DNA of 64,000 nucleotides from Candidatus Thorarchaeota archaeon (GCA_011364985.1 RDOC01000003.1:124001-188000); one strand, 5' to 3'; counted from the first letter of the stretch, positions 17,984-27,406 are shown. Program-made: numbers and translations. The notes: generated from the letters alone by a model not told the origin.

Positions 17984-18547
17984 TCATTTGTACATCCTTT
18001 TCAGGATGACCTCTCGCGCTATTGCCTGAAAGGCTCTTTTAACTCCTACACCCTGAACAGCAATAGTCTCGTATATCGGAACATTTCCCCCCAGACCCAG
18101 TAGGTCAAGCATCTCATCCCGGGACATCCTGTTGGGTAGATCACGCTTGTTAAGCATGACGACAATCGGAATCTCACGTCCTAGAGCATCACCCAAAAAG
18201 AGCTTTAGCTCTTCGAAACTCTCAGTGTTCTCATCTCGCTGATCTGGCGAAGAGTCGGCAACAAAGAGAATTCCGTCTGTGCCTTGTAACACCACCTTTC
18301 TCTGGTGCCTGTGTCTCTTCTGTCCAGCTACTGTGAATACATCGAAGAGTACACGACCTCCTGCACTCATGGGAACATAATCAAAGAATAATGTGCGGTT
18401 AGTTTCATCTTCGATTGCAGTGAACTCTCCCTTTTGCAGACCCTCCACTTTTCCATAGAGCCACCTGAGAGCTGTGGTCTTACCGCCAAGGGATGGTCCG
18501 TAGAAGACAAGCTTGAGATGTATGCGACCTTGGACGTCCTTCCGCAC
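17984..18547 (-). CDS. MglA/Ras-superfamily small GTPase
   Basis: 187 residues. The P-loop GPSLGGKT is at 17-24, the switch II region is TVAGQ, and NKRD is the guanine-specificity motif. The LGGKTT form and the long LFFDYVPMSAG segment before switch II are as in MglA-like and Arf/Rag-like prokaryotic GTPases. No lipidation motif is seen. GAGGTGA 7 nt before the GTG supports the start. With the Roadblock gene directly downstream, the pair resembles MglA-MglB of bacteria and Rag-Ragulator of eukaryotes; the specific process is not known. Confidence 0.88.
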   Translation of the reverse strand: MRKDVQGRIHLKLVFYGPSLGGKTTALRWLYGKVEGLQKGEFTAIEDETNRTLFFDYVPMSAGGRVLFDVFTVAGQKRHRHQRKVVLQGTDGILFVADSSPDQRDENTESFEELKLFLGDALGREIPIVVMLNKRDLPNRMSRDEMLDLLGLGGNVPIYETIAVQGVGVKRAFQAIAREVILKRMYK

Positions 18548-18875
18548 TATCTAGTCACCTCTATCGAATTTTCGCCCGCGAATGTTGGGTTTCTCTTCGT
18601 CACCGTCCGTTCACCTGATTTCCCCGAAAGAGGATGCTAGCACTGCTTCTAAGATCCGAGTTTGAATTCTAGGAAATTGAAGTCCAATAAAAGCCTTTGT
18701 GGCACGAGGAGGTTTCACGGGAAATCTTCATCATGAGCTTGACCCTTCAACTCAATATGAACTGCACAGTGGTGTTGCCAAGCGCAATACAACTGTGTGT
18801 GTTATGTTCGAAGTAGCATGCGCTCAAGTTTAAGCAAGATTGGCTTTTCGTGCTACAATGAACTCATGACTGTTA
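18548..18875. other. Non-coding spacer
   Basis: 328 bp upstream of the MglA-like GTPase gene and behind the 3' side of the next membrane protein. The minus strand has a TATA-like CTTTTATTGG at 18684-18693 that could drive the GTPase-Roadblock pair with a long leader. I see no credible coding frame, tRNA or strong hairpin. Confidence 0.4.
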
Positions 18876-19757
18876 TTATACACTCTCTTTCTTGATGTTT
18901 CTTCTATGATAGACAAGAATCACGATCACTCCGAGCAGCGATAGTCCAATTTCGACCAAGGGCAATCGCAAACCATAGACTGCAACCCACTCATTTAGAT
19001 AGTAGCATCTGAAGTAACCAGAAAGATCAAACCCGTCACCAGACTCACTTCCGCTTATTTGGAAATGCGCCAGCGATTCGTTTCCCTTGTATAAGAGGAC
19101 TGGGAGGCGTTCTGATAAGAACTGGTAGTGCCATTCTCCTTGAATTGTCAGGTTCAGTGAATTAAGGAATGGTATTGTGAATGATACAATTGTGTGAGTC
19201 ATATTTTGGGTATCAGAATCATTGACTATGGTCATTAGGAATAAGACTCTTAGCGTATTATTGTCATAAGCCAAGAGGTCCACGTCCTTAGATAGAGAAC
19301 GAACCTGAATTGTTGATTCGTTGATTAGCATATTCTGAAGGCCATCCAGAATGTACACTTCCTTTGATAAATCGGAAGACGCGATTATCCACGATGTAAA
19401 GTTGAATCTAAATTCGTAACGGGCACCCGGGATTGTAGTATATTCCCGAAAGCCCTGTTTTGTCCCATCTAATAGATTTCTACCGAATGCAACCTGATGC
19501 AAGATGGTGAAACTTCTCATTTCAGTTATTCCTGAAAATGATTGATTCCCTGGTGATGTAATATTGGAACAAAGTGGGAATCCAAATTCATCTAATGGAG
19601 GATCTTGAAGGCGGCCGCCATTTCTGACCAATGCATCGACGGTACCTAGAGCCATTCTTTCGTGACTATAGTCAAAATCAATAGTATACACGCCAAGCAA
19701 CAAAATACCCAGCAAAATAACTACGGTCATCATGAGGATAATCTTGCTATGTTTCAC
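18876..19757 (-). CDS. Membrane-anchored extracytoplasmic protein, unknown
   Basis: 293 residues with a hydrophobic N-terminal helix (about 7-26), a beta-rich outer domain containing several N-glycosylation-type NxS/T sites (NQS, NES, NDS, NMT, NLT) and a C-terminal helix (about 266-284) followed by a basic tail (YHRRNIKKESV). The topology is therefore outside, with both ends anchored or the N-terminal helix removed as a signal. The GTG start has GGAG 7 nt ahead. No family recognised. It lies between two Roadblock loci. Confidence 0.6.
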   Translation of the reverse strand: MKHSKIILMMTVVILLGILLLGVYTIDFDYSHERMALGTVDALVRNGGRLQDPPLDEFGFPLCSNITSPGNQSFSGITEMRSFTILHQVAFGRNLLDGTKQGFREYTTIPGARYEFRFNFTSWIIASSDLSKEVYILDGLQNMLINESTIQVRSLSKDVDLLAYDNNTLRVLFLMTIVNDSDTQNMTHTIVSFTIPFLNSLNLTIQGEWHYQFLSERLPVLLYKGNESLAHFQISGSESGDGFDLSGYFRCYYLNEWVAVYGLRLPLVEIGLSLLGVIVILVYHRRNIKKESV

Positions 19758-19821
19758 TTTGTTTCTCCATCAAGAAAAAAGAGAGAAAGGAGATGTAAAT
19801 ACATACCCTACTCAGAGTTTG

Positions 19822-20417
19822 TCATCCATCTAGAGTGAAGTACTTCCCTTCTGAGACTAAGATAAAATCTATGTGTTTAGGATTATATTGGATTGTCTTG
19901 AAATGCAAGAACATGCTTTCTCTAAGAAGCAATTCAGCATAGGAATCGTCTGAGTGTTCTAGTAAGTTCAAAATATCTCCACTTAGACTGTGCTATGCAG
20001 ATGTTAGAACTAGATTCATGACATCAAATTCAGGTGATTTCTTGGTGTCAATGCCTATGTAATCCAGTTTATGATTGGCCGTCCATCTTAGACGAATATT
20101 CACATTATTTGTTCATCTGGAACTAAATCAATGAGATTATCCGGAGTTAGATTTCTACTAGCCCAACTGATTCTTGGAATAATCACACCAACCTCTTGAT
20201 ATCTGGAGTCAGTAAGAAGACCGACATATATCGAGAATTTCGTGCCTGCATCTGCCCTAAAAACCAGTTTAGCACCATCTGTAGGAGTTCGGGTTCTGAA
20301 AGAACAATATAGAACATCGCCAGCAACCCTCTCGAAACATAGACCATCCTCTCTCTGCAGGAGATGGATTACAGAGGCGCCAGATTCCGAAACAGCTGAT
20401 TCTGCAGCCTCTGTGTA
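19822..20417 (-). pseudogene. Frameshifted remnant of an extracellular beta-domain protein gene
   Basis: The minus strand is open without a start codon from 20417. It encodes ...GASVIHLLQREDGLCFERVAG and ...LVPDEQIM, stopping at TGA 20100-20102. Shifting frame by one base at that point continues as VNIRLRWTANHKLDYIGIDT..., passes an in-frame TAG after LVLTSA, and goes on ...SLSGDILNLLEHSDDSYAEL to a final TGA at 19822. The pieces read as one beta-rich domain (sugar-binding or surface-repeat type by feel). One frameshift, one nonsense codon and no start mark it as dead. It fills the gap downstream of a Roadblock gene. Confidence 0.55.
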
Positions 20418-20429
20418 TTATGTTTGAAA

Positions 20430-20900
20430 TCACACTCGCTCAAGCTCTGCCAAAGCAGACTTGAGATCCTCTTCGTCAAGTTCCTTATCTTTTCCTCCAG
20501 GGGCAATTGGTTCGACTGCAAGGAACTTGTCGAGTTCATCAGCAAGTTGTACACCCTGCTTCTTCATAACAAGACGAATCAAGCCAATGTTGACTTCTGC
20601 CTCAGATACGACGCAGAGTACGCCTTTGCCACAGGCCGATGCGAAAATTTTGCCCTCGCTGAACTCCGATGTGACAATCTCCAATTCTCCAATTTGGAGG
20701 TTCACACCCTGTTCTTCGCTGGCGCAGAATACAGCACTAGCAATCGCACCAATTGAGTCTACGTCGACAGGGTAGTAAGAGAGCTTACTCACATTGGCAA
20801 TTGTTAGTCCTGTCTTGTCAACCAGAATTACTTTCTTGATCCCCTTGTCCTGCCTGATGATCTCAGTCAGGATCTTATCGAAAGCTTTTGGATCGCTCAT
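20430..20900 (-). CDS. Roadblock/LC7-domain protein
   Basis: 156 residues: one Roadblock/LC7 domain (KKVILVDKTGLTIANVS, the central helix SIGAIASAVFCASEEQG, then KGVLCVVSEAEVN) plus an acidic C-terminal tail (DKELDEEDLKSALAELERV). The tail may be a helix used for partner binding. It lies 17 bp downstream of a second Roadblock gene on the same strand, so the two could form a heterodimer in the manner of eukaryotic Roadblock pairs. Confidence 0.85.
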   Translation of the reverse strand: MSDPKAFDKILTEIIRQDKGIKKVILVDKTGLTIANVSKLSYYPVDVDSIGAIASAVFCASEEQGVNLQIGELEIVTSEFSEGKIFASACGKGVLCVVSEAEVNIGLIRLVMKKQGVQLADELDKFLAVEPIAPGGKDKELDEEDLKSALAELERV

Positions 20901-20917
20901 TCCACTATATCCCCATA

Positions 20918-21214
20918 CTAATTCTTCTTGAGGACCACTAATATCAGGCCCTCCTTTTCATCAGGTGCGATGTTTATTTGTCCGTGTGTTGTGTCCAACG
21001 TGAGGAAGGACAGCGACCCCTCGCGAAGAAGGCGCACCGCATCCAGTGCTTTTCCCACGAGAGAGGTGATGATTGCAGCGATGTTTTCGGTTGTGTCAGA
21101 GTCAAGATCACTGCTTAGCGGCAGTCCTTCCATGGTAGTAATCACTACTCCTCGGACGCCGTCCTGTGCCTTTAGCTTTGACAGGACTTTCTGTAGTTTT
21201 TCTTGACTTATCAA
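20918..21214 (-). CDS. Roadblock/LC7-domain protein, minimal
   Basis: 98 residues comprising little more than a Roadblock/LC7 domain: GVRGVVITTMEGLPLSSDLD, the helix ENIAAIITSLVGKALDAV, then EGLILVVLKKN. A TTG start is assumed; GGAG lies about 9 nt upstream. First gene of a two-gene Roadblock operon whose partner follows 17 bp later. Confidence 0.85.
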   Translation of the reverse strand: MISQEKLQKVLSKLKAQDGVRGVVITTMEGLPLSSDLDSDTTENIAAIITSLVGKALDAVRLLREGSLSFLTLDTTHGQINIAPDEKEGLILVVLKKN

Positions 21215-21397
21215 CCTACGGTGCTCCGCTGTATCATTTGGGCACTTGCCAAATTCCTACGCCGCAGTTGGGTATTTTAGGATTACCGTGATATTGGTTA
21301 GGCAGCTGAGCCCGTTTGCGCAAAAGATTGCGCAATTTTGCCAACAACGGTGTTACCCTAGTAATATATCAATGATAAGCTAAAAGAAAGAGAGATG

Positions 21398-21419
21398 AGT
21401 GACGCATCTAAGCGTCACT
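21398..21419 (-). terminator. Terminator-like hairpin after the Sec23/24-like gene
   Basis: Perfect 8-bp stem AGTGACGC/GCGTCACT with a 6-nt loop, 11 bp past the stop codon at 21431. On the minus strand it is followed by pyrimidine-rich CATCTCTCTTTCTTTTAG, the same style of tail seen behind the hairpin at 32414. Confidence 0.55.
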
Positions 21420-21430
21420 GCATCATTGGA

Positions 21431-23062
21431 TTACGCTTTGTCCTCGTCTTCAAATATCTTCTTTGAACTTCTCTTCATCTGAGCAAGGTTTTCCACGGCA
21501 GACATGTCAGCTGCTGCAGAGGGGGCTGCTCCACCTGCAGGAGCTTCTCTCATGCGTTCTTCTTGACGCACGAGCTCCTCCTCTTCCGCAGCCAATACGT
21601 TGTCTGCCTTTTCAAGCATCTGCTGAACAGGCGCTGGAGCTGCTCGGGCTCGAGCCTTCATAGCTGATCTAAAGGCAGAGAGACGCTTCTTGCCTTTTTC
21701 TCTGTCACCCCTAACGGCATCTTCACCAGCCTTCTGAGTAACAAAGGTAGCACCCACTGTGGGGTCAAGGGATTTCATAATCTCCTCTTCCTTGTCTGAA
21801 ACCCGAAGCCTTGTTGTGACCGCACGAACCCTTCGCGCACCATCGTTGTCGGTATAGGCAACTTGAACTTGGATGGGAATCTCCTGATCATTGATCTTGG
21901 CAGAGGGCTCTACCTCAAAGTAGAGCTCATGATCCTCTCCAACGACCCCGATTTTGCCCCCACTCTTTTTCTTGAGTTCATCAAGAACCACACGAGAGGC
22001 TCCAGATGCGTCCTTCACCTTAACGCCCGCAGGAGTTACGAGCTTGACTTCTACATCACGACCTAGCATTGCAGACCCCGCTAGTTCTGAAAGACTTCGA
22101 TCGAGCTCATTTGGTGTGACATAGTACATTGTCCCACCCGTTATCTCGGGCATGAGACCAAGGGTCTTCAATTCCATTCCACCACCGGAAGCGATACCAA
22201 CGACATCGACAGCTGTTCCAAGGTCCAAGAACCTCCTTCCAATATTCTCGTAGAATTTGGAACCAGGCGTGACCTGATAACCCTCAAGCGCACCGATGCC
22301 CTCGTTGGCAAGGCCGTCGGTAAGCAGAACCACACGTCCAACATTACGATGTTTCGATATAGTACTGGCCATTGCAACAGCAGGTCCGAGGGCTGTGCCG
22401 CCTTGGTCGCGTAGTGCACGAACATGGTTCTTTAGCTTGTCAGCATTCTTTCCAACGTGAACAAGCCGTATCTTGTCCAATAGATTCTTTGTTGCTTCAT
22501 CAATGTCCTTGAGACTCATGAATGAACTTGTCGGCAATTCAACTGGATGACCGGTTTCTAAATCTCGTGCAACAACTGTGCTCTCGAACTCGATCAGACC
22601 GAACATGGTATCGGGAGCATTTACTGCTAGGCTATCTATCGAAGTTGTAAGGCTTCTCTTAACAGCTGAAAGATTCTCCCCAGCCATCGAGCCGGAAACA
22701 TCGATTAGAGCCAAAAATGATCTACCACCAGCAGAAACTTCACCTATGGCAGTCTTCGTCGCTTCAGGTGGTAGCTCGATGACGAAGTCAGTTTCATCCC
22801 CCGCAGCAACGACTTCGCCTTCAATAACATTCAGAGTTCCACAAAATGGACAAAGAAAATGTCGTCCGACTTTCGGATCATCCCTGATCTGATCCGTGCT
22901 AATTAGAAAGCCATTGCATTTGTGGCAGGCAATAGGCTTCCCGACGATTTTGGTCGTTTCGCGTGCTAGCTCTCCAAACTCAATACGGAGAACATAAGGG
23001 ATGTCACTCATGACGCCTTTAGAGGCTGGAAAAGTCTTTGAGCTGGTTCTTAGTAAAGGCAT
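21431..23062 (-). CDS. Zinc-finger + VWA protein with Sec23/Sec24-like domain order
   Basis: 543 residues. A CxxC...CxxC zinc finger (C46, C49, C71, C74) is followed by a von Willebrand A domain with an intact MIDAS DVSGS (121-125). Then come a beta-sandwich-like region (about 330-425), helices, and a long Ala/Glu-rich coiled tail. Zinc finger, trunk (VWA), beta-sandwich and helical region, in that order, is the layout of COPII coat proteins Sec23/Sec24; proteins of this kind have been reported in Thorarchaeota. The intact MIDAS differs from most Sec23/24, so an ordinary VWA protein remains possible. A second start at M18 (MSDIPYVL) is plausible. Flanked by Roadblock genes. Confidence 0.75.
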   Translation of the reverse strand: MPLLRTSSKTFPASKGVMSDIPYVLRIEFGELARETTKIVGKPIACHKCNGFLISTDQIRDDPKVGRHFLCPFCGTLNVIEGEVVAAGDETDFVIELPPEATKTAIGEVSAGGRSFLALIDVSGSMAGENLSAVKRSLTTSIDSLAVNAPDTMFGLIEFESTVVARDLETGHPVELPTSSFMSLKDIDEATKNLLDKIRLVHVGKNADKLKNHVRALRDQGGTALGPAVAMASTISKHRNVGRVVLLTDGLANEGIGALEGYQVTPGSKFYENIGRRFLDLGTAVDVVGIASGGGMELKTLGLMPEITGGTMYYVTPNELDRSLSELAGSAMLGRDVEVKLVTPAGVKVKDASGASRVVLDELKKKSGGKIGVVGEDHELYFEVEPSAKINDQEIPIQVQVAYTDNDGARRVRAVTTRLRVSDKEEEIMKSLDPTVGATFVTQKAGEDAVRGDREKGKKRLSAFRSAMKARARAAPAPVQQMLEKADNVLAAEEEELVRQEERMREAPAGGAAPSAAADMSAVENLAQMKRSSKKIFEDEDKA

Positions 23063-23256
23063 GTAAAATCGACCTCAGAAGTTGTTTCATAATCGACAAT
23101 TGTGGTTTTAAGGGTTCGTCGGAACTATCAGCATGAAATCGAATACAGGAGACTCTATTCTTGGCAGCTAATCAATGACCAACACAGAAAATATAAGCGC
23201 ATCATCTGCCAGAACAGAGTAGATGAAATACTCCCACCCACGGAGGAAATGTTGAG

Positions 23257-23622
23257 ATGGTGGATAAAGGCAAGATTGAACAAGTAGTAGCAGACACGAT
23301 GGCAGCAAACGAGAACCTTGAAGGAATTGTTGTATGTAATGCAAAGGGCGAGGTGCTATTTGGACACACCATAGCCGCAGGCGTTAAACACACTGACGTT
23401 GCATCACTGGCTGTCAAAATTGCTGCGAACTCATCTCAGCTGGCGGGTGGCTTGGATAAAGGAGGACTCAAGGAAGTATCAATCGCAGCGGACAACGGCT
23501 TTATCGTTGTATTGGGCGATGTCAGAATAGTCCTAGCAGGTATAGCAGGAGAAGGAGCGCGTGAGTCTATGGGGCTTATTCGAATGGCTCTGAAGCGCGC
23601 CTTATTGAAGATGCTTGAATGA
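23257..23622 (+). CDS. Roadblock/LC7-domain protein
   Basis: 121 residues, one Roadblock/LC7 domain: LEGIVVCNAKGEVLFGHT, central helix TDVASLAVKIAANSSQLAG, then NGFIVVLGDVRIVLAG. It is divergent from the Sec23/24-like gene (195-bp spacer) and 142 bp upstream of the smc ORF region. It is the fourth Roadblock protein within 6 kb. Confidence 0.87.
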   Translation: MVDKGKIEQVVADTMAANENLEGIVVCNAKGEVLFGHTIAAGVKHTDVASLAVKIAANSSQLAGGLDKGGLKEVSIAADNGFIVVLGDVRIVLAGIAGEGARESMGLIRMALKRALLKMLE

Positions 23623-23712
23623 TGCATAGTGCTTCCAGCAACCGCAGAGCTACCTTTTTTTGGTGATATTTAGCTCAAGTAAATGCATACACTAATACCT
23701 GAATGATGTCTG

Positions 23713-23732
23713 GGTACTACCTAGGTAGTACC
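23713..23732. promoter_or_regulatory. Perfect 20-bp palindrome upstream of smc
   Basis: Half-site GGTACTACCT followed directly by its reverse complement, with no mismatch. It sits between the Roadblock gene and smc, about 30-100 bp ahead of the possible smc starts and downstream of a TATA-like GATATTTAG. Its position fits an operator for a dimeric regulator of the smc-scpA-scpB operon; it could also be a protein-binding site of another kind. Confidence 0.55.
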
Positions 23733-23815
23733 AACCGTATTAGGGATTGTGTATTATTTCCGAAATGGACAGGCCAGAGTATAGTATCGGAAGGAAAGTC
23801 GGAAGGGATTGCATC

Positions 23816-26800
23816 TTGGTCCATATTGACAAGCTCGTATGCAAGGGTTTCAAGTCATTTGGCCGAGAAACTGTTACTATCAATTTCAGTCCAGGATTTA
23901 CTTGCATTGTAGGCCCTAACGGATCAGGAAAGTCCAATGTCATCGATGCGATCCTTTTTGTTCTTGGGCAGCTAAGCGCCAAGACTCTTCGAGCAAATGT
24001 CTTCTCGGACCTTCTCTATTCTCCACCGAAACCAAATATGCCGCCGAAGGCAAGATCTGCACTAGTAGAGCTTCACTTTGATAATAGAGACCGAAAGCTG
24101 CAGATTGAAGCAGACCGAGTTGTAATTGAGAGAGAGCTTGATGATACTGGGAAATCTACCTGCAGAATAAACGGGAAGGTGGTTACGCGATCCTCAGTTC
24201 TTGAAGTACTAGGAGCCATAGGTGTCGATCCCAATGGATATAATCTTGTTCTTCAAGGAGAGATAGCACAGATTGTAAAGGTAAGCCCAATTGATCGTCG
24301 AAAGCTGATTGAAGAGATTGCAGGAATATCTGCCTACGATGAGCAAAAAGAGCGTGCTCTGAAGAAGCTTGCTGAGAGCGAATCAAATCTGGGCAAGGTA
24401 GAGATGCAACTTCAAGAAAGACGAAGGCAACTGGAAAAATTGGAAGAGGAACGTTCTGATGCCTTTCGTCACAAAAGCATCACAGAGAAGATCAAAGCTA
24501 TCTCAGCCGATAGCTATGCTTGGAGGATAGTAAAGTGCCGGAACCGAATCGAAACGATACATGAAACCCTTGCAGAAAGAGCCGAAGAAGCTGAGAAGCT
24601 GGAACGTGAACATGCAGAAGCTGAAAAGAAAGCAAAACAAACTGAAGAGCAAATCGATGCGATTGACACGGAGATTGATGGGATTACTGGTGGAGCATCA
24701 GCAAGAATTTCTGAACAATACGGAGTTGTTTCGGCGGCTGTTGACCATTTAAGAAGGGATTTGGAGAGAACAAGAATCGAGCTAGAGAATCTAACCGAAG
24801 AGAAGAGCTCTGTTCAGGTCGAAATGCAATCCATCAAGGACCAAGTTGAGGGCTCACTGGCGCTAACAGACGAAAAGGAACAAGAGCTTTCAAGGCTCAA
24901 TAATGAAATAGCCGAGTGCTCTAGAAAAGTAACTAGTTTAGAGGAGCATATTGAGAAAGAACAAGAGAGCATACTCGAAGCAACACAACGTTTGCAGGAC
25001 CTCAATAACCAGATGAGGATGCTTGACGAAGGTGTTTCTGAAGTGCGTTCGGCCATCAAAAGCGATAGCAAGGAGCTAGGAATGGCCTACGAGGAGCTTC
25101 AGGACTCCAAGAATCTCCTTGAAAGGACAGAAGATGAACTTGTGGAACTAAGAAGAATCATACCAGTCAAGCGCGAGGAACTGCAAAAATCGGAAGAGGA
25201 TGAGTCTGTTAAAAGAGTGAAAGTAGATGAACTTGAAAAGCGATTAAGGACCATTGATGAGGAGGAGCGAGAAGCAGGAAAGATTGTAAAAGCCACGCGG
25301 GAAGAGCTTATTCGAATTCAAGCAAGGCAAGATGCATTAAAGGATGCAGAAGAGGCATTTCTCAAGAAAAAACATGCCTTGGCACGTGTGCTTGAACTCC
25401 GTGATTCCAACACTATTTCCGGGATATATGGTACTGTTGCTGAACTTGGAGTGATCAATCCGGAATATGCCACCGCTATGGAGGTCGCAGGCGGCAACCG
25501 CCTTTCATATATCGTCGTGGAAAGCGATCATGCAGCCAGTGAATGCATTGATATTCTAAAGAGAGAGAGGGTGGGCCGTGCATCCTTCATTCCACTGAAT
25601 AAAATAAGAACAAAACAGTCAGGCAAGCTTCCTAGCGATAAGGGAGTGATTGGTTTTGCAATTGACTTAGTGAGTTTTGAACCGAAGATGAAGCCTGCTT
25701 TCGATTTCGTCTTTTCGGACACTATTGTCACTGAGAACTTCGAAACTGCGAAAAGGCTTGGTTTCAAAGGTATGAGAGCGGTTTCTCTGGAAGGAGACCT
25801 TGTTGAGAAATCAGGATTGATAACAGGGGGACATTATCATCGTACATCCGTAGGACTCTCTCTGCAGGAGAAGGACATTAGTCCACAGATTGCGGAGCGT
25901 TTGAAGGGTCTGGAAAAGGTACACAATGGGCTATTGGACCAACAAGAAGAACTGAGAAAGCAGAAGAGCATTTTTGATCATGAGATTCAAGATCTGTCAA
26001 AGACCAACTATAGAGCACAGCTGGAACTCGACGGGCTTGACGAACGCTTGAAAGAGAAGGAGAATCGGTCTGCAGTTCTGAAGGAGCGAATAGCAACAGC
26101 TGAAGTCACGATAGAGGCCTTGGAGAAGCAAATTGGTGAGCTAACAGAACGAGATAATGAACTATCGCAGCACCGGGAGATGGTGAGAGAACAAAGAGAT
26201 GATGTCAATGAGCAGCTGGCCAAGTCTGATACTGCCAAGCTTACTCAGTACATGAAAGACTTGAAGGAAGTAATGGAACGGCACAAACAGGAGCGCGAGG
26301 CCTTGATGAGCGAGATTACTTCCCTCAAGGTGGCCCTAGACGAAAGGCTGAAGCCGAAGCTGATGGAACTTGATTTGCGCCATCAATCCTTAGCCAAGGC
26401 AACTCCTGATCTAGAGATCAAAGTAAAGGAACTCAAAGATGAACTTGCCGAGAAAGAGGAAGAGTTCCTCAAGCTTAAGGCGGAACGTGATCAGATTGAT
26501 GAAGCCGTTAAGGACAAACGAGTTCTTCAGCTTGAACTGAAAGAGAAGCTTCGTAATTTCAGGCTGCGCCATGAGGAAATTCGAGAGGAACAGACAGCCA
26601 ATGAGAAAGCTGTATACCGGCTTCAGACTGAACAGTCACGCTTAGAAACGGATATCGTTGGTTTTGTGGCCGAACTCAATGAGATATCCCGCGCTGATGA
26701 GGAGGTTGCAAAGAGAACAACTCTAAGAGAGATTACATACAAGGAAATTGATGATTTTGAGGACAAAATCAAGGAACTGGAGAGGGAGCTGGAGGCATTA

Positions 26801-27406
26801 GGTCCTGTTAACCTAAAAGCCCTTACAGACTATGATCTTGAGAAAGACAAGTACGAAGAGATTGTTGATAAAAAGACCAAACTGGAGGAAGAGCATAAAG
26901 AAATCCTTGCCTTCATGGAAGAAATCGAAGCTGAGAAGACACGTAAGTTTCTGCAGGTCTATAATGAGATTGCAGACAATTTTGCGTCAGTGTTCTCCAA
27001 GCTCTCACCGGATGGAGAAGCCACGCTCATGCTTGAGAATCCAGAACATCCCTTAATGGGAGGGATTACTGTAAAATCAAAGCCTCGAGGAAAGGAACTC
27101 GTCACATTGGACGCAATGAGTGGTGGAGAGAAGACCATCACGGGACTTGCGCTGATTTTCGCCATCCAGATGTACAATCCTGCGAGCTTCTATATCTTTG
27201 ATGAGATAGACGCGGCTCTAGATGATGTAAATGCACATAATGTGGCGCTCTTAATAGCAGAGATGTCAAAGTCTTCCCAATTCGTGATTGTATCATTGAG
27301 AGACACAACTGTCAGCAAGGCTGACTTGTTGATAGGAGTATCAAATCAGGACGGCATCTCAAGAATCGTCAAAGTTGACCTTGAGGAGGTGGGCTCTGCA
27401 GCATGA
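23816..27406 (+). CDS. smc: Chromosome segregation ATPase SMC
   Basis: Condensin-type SMC that organises and segregates the chromosome as a dimer with ScpA and ScpB. Walker A GPNGSGKSN is near the N-terminus, then a long coiled coil, a hinge beginning around DSNTISGIYGTVAELG, a return coil, the signature LDAMSGGEKT and Walker B FYIFDEIDAALD. I place the start at TTG 23816 (reading VHIDKLVCKGFKSFG), which aligns with usual SMC N-termini and has GGAAGG 9 nt upstream. ATG 23765 or TTG 23747 would add 17 or 23 residues. scpA overlaps its stop by 4 bp. Confidence 0.95.
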   Translation: MVHIDKLVCKGFKSFGRETVTINFSPGFTCIVGPNGSGKSNVIDAILFVLGQLSAKTLRANVFSDLLYSPPKPNMPPKARSALVELHFDNRDRKLQIEADRVVIERELDDTGKSTCRINGKVVTRSSVLEVLGAIGVDPNGYNLVLQGEIAQIVKVSPIDRRKLIEEIAGISAYDEQKERALKKLAESESNLGKVEMQLQERRRQLEKLEEERSDAFRHKSITEKIKAISADSYAWRIVKCRNRIETIHETLAERAEEAEKLEREHAEAEKKAKQTEEQIDAIDTEIDGITGGASARISEQYGVVSAAVDHLRRDLERTRIELENLTEEKSSVQVEMQSIKDQVEGSLALTDEKEQELSRLNNEIAECSRKVTSLEEHIEKEQESILEATQRLQDLNNQMRMLDEGVSEVRSAIKSDSKELGMAYEELQDSKNLLERTEDELVELRRIIPVKREELQKSEEDESVKRVKVDELEKRLRTIDEEEREAGKIVKATREELIRIQARQDALKDAEEAFLKKKHALARVLELRDSNTISGIYGTVAELGVINPEYATAMEVAGGNRLSYIVVESDHAASECIDILKRERVGRASFIPLNKIRTKQSGKLPSDKGVIGFAIDLVSFEPKMKPAFDFVFSDTIVTENFETAKRLGFKGMRAVSLEGDLVEKSGLITGGHYHRTSVGLSLQEKDISPQIAERLKGLEKVHNGLLDQQEELRKQKSIFDHEIQDLSKTNYRAQLELDGLDERLKEKENRSAVLKERIATAEVTIEALEKQIGELTERDNELSQHREMVREQRDDVNEQLAKSDTAKLTQYMKDLKEVMERHKQEREALMSEITSLKVALDERLKPKLMELDLRHQSLAKATPDLEIKVKELKDELAEKEEEFLKLKAERDQIDEAVKDKRVLQLELKEKLRNFRLRHEEIREEQTANEKAVYRLQTEQSRLETDIVGFVAELNEISRADEEVAKRTTLREITYKEIDDFEDKIKELERELEALGPVNLKALTDYDLEKDKYEEIVDKKTKLEEEHKEILAFMEEIEAEKTRKFLQVYNEIADNFASVFSKLSPDGEATLMLENPEHPLMGGITVKSKPRGKELVTLDAMSGGEKTITGLALIFAIQMYNPASFYIFDEIDAALDDVNAHNVALLIAEMSKSSQFVIVSLRDTTVSKADLLIGVSNQDGISRIVKVDLEEVGSAA

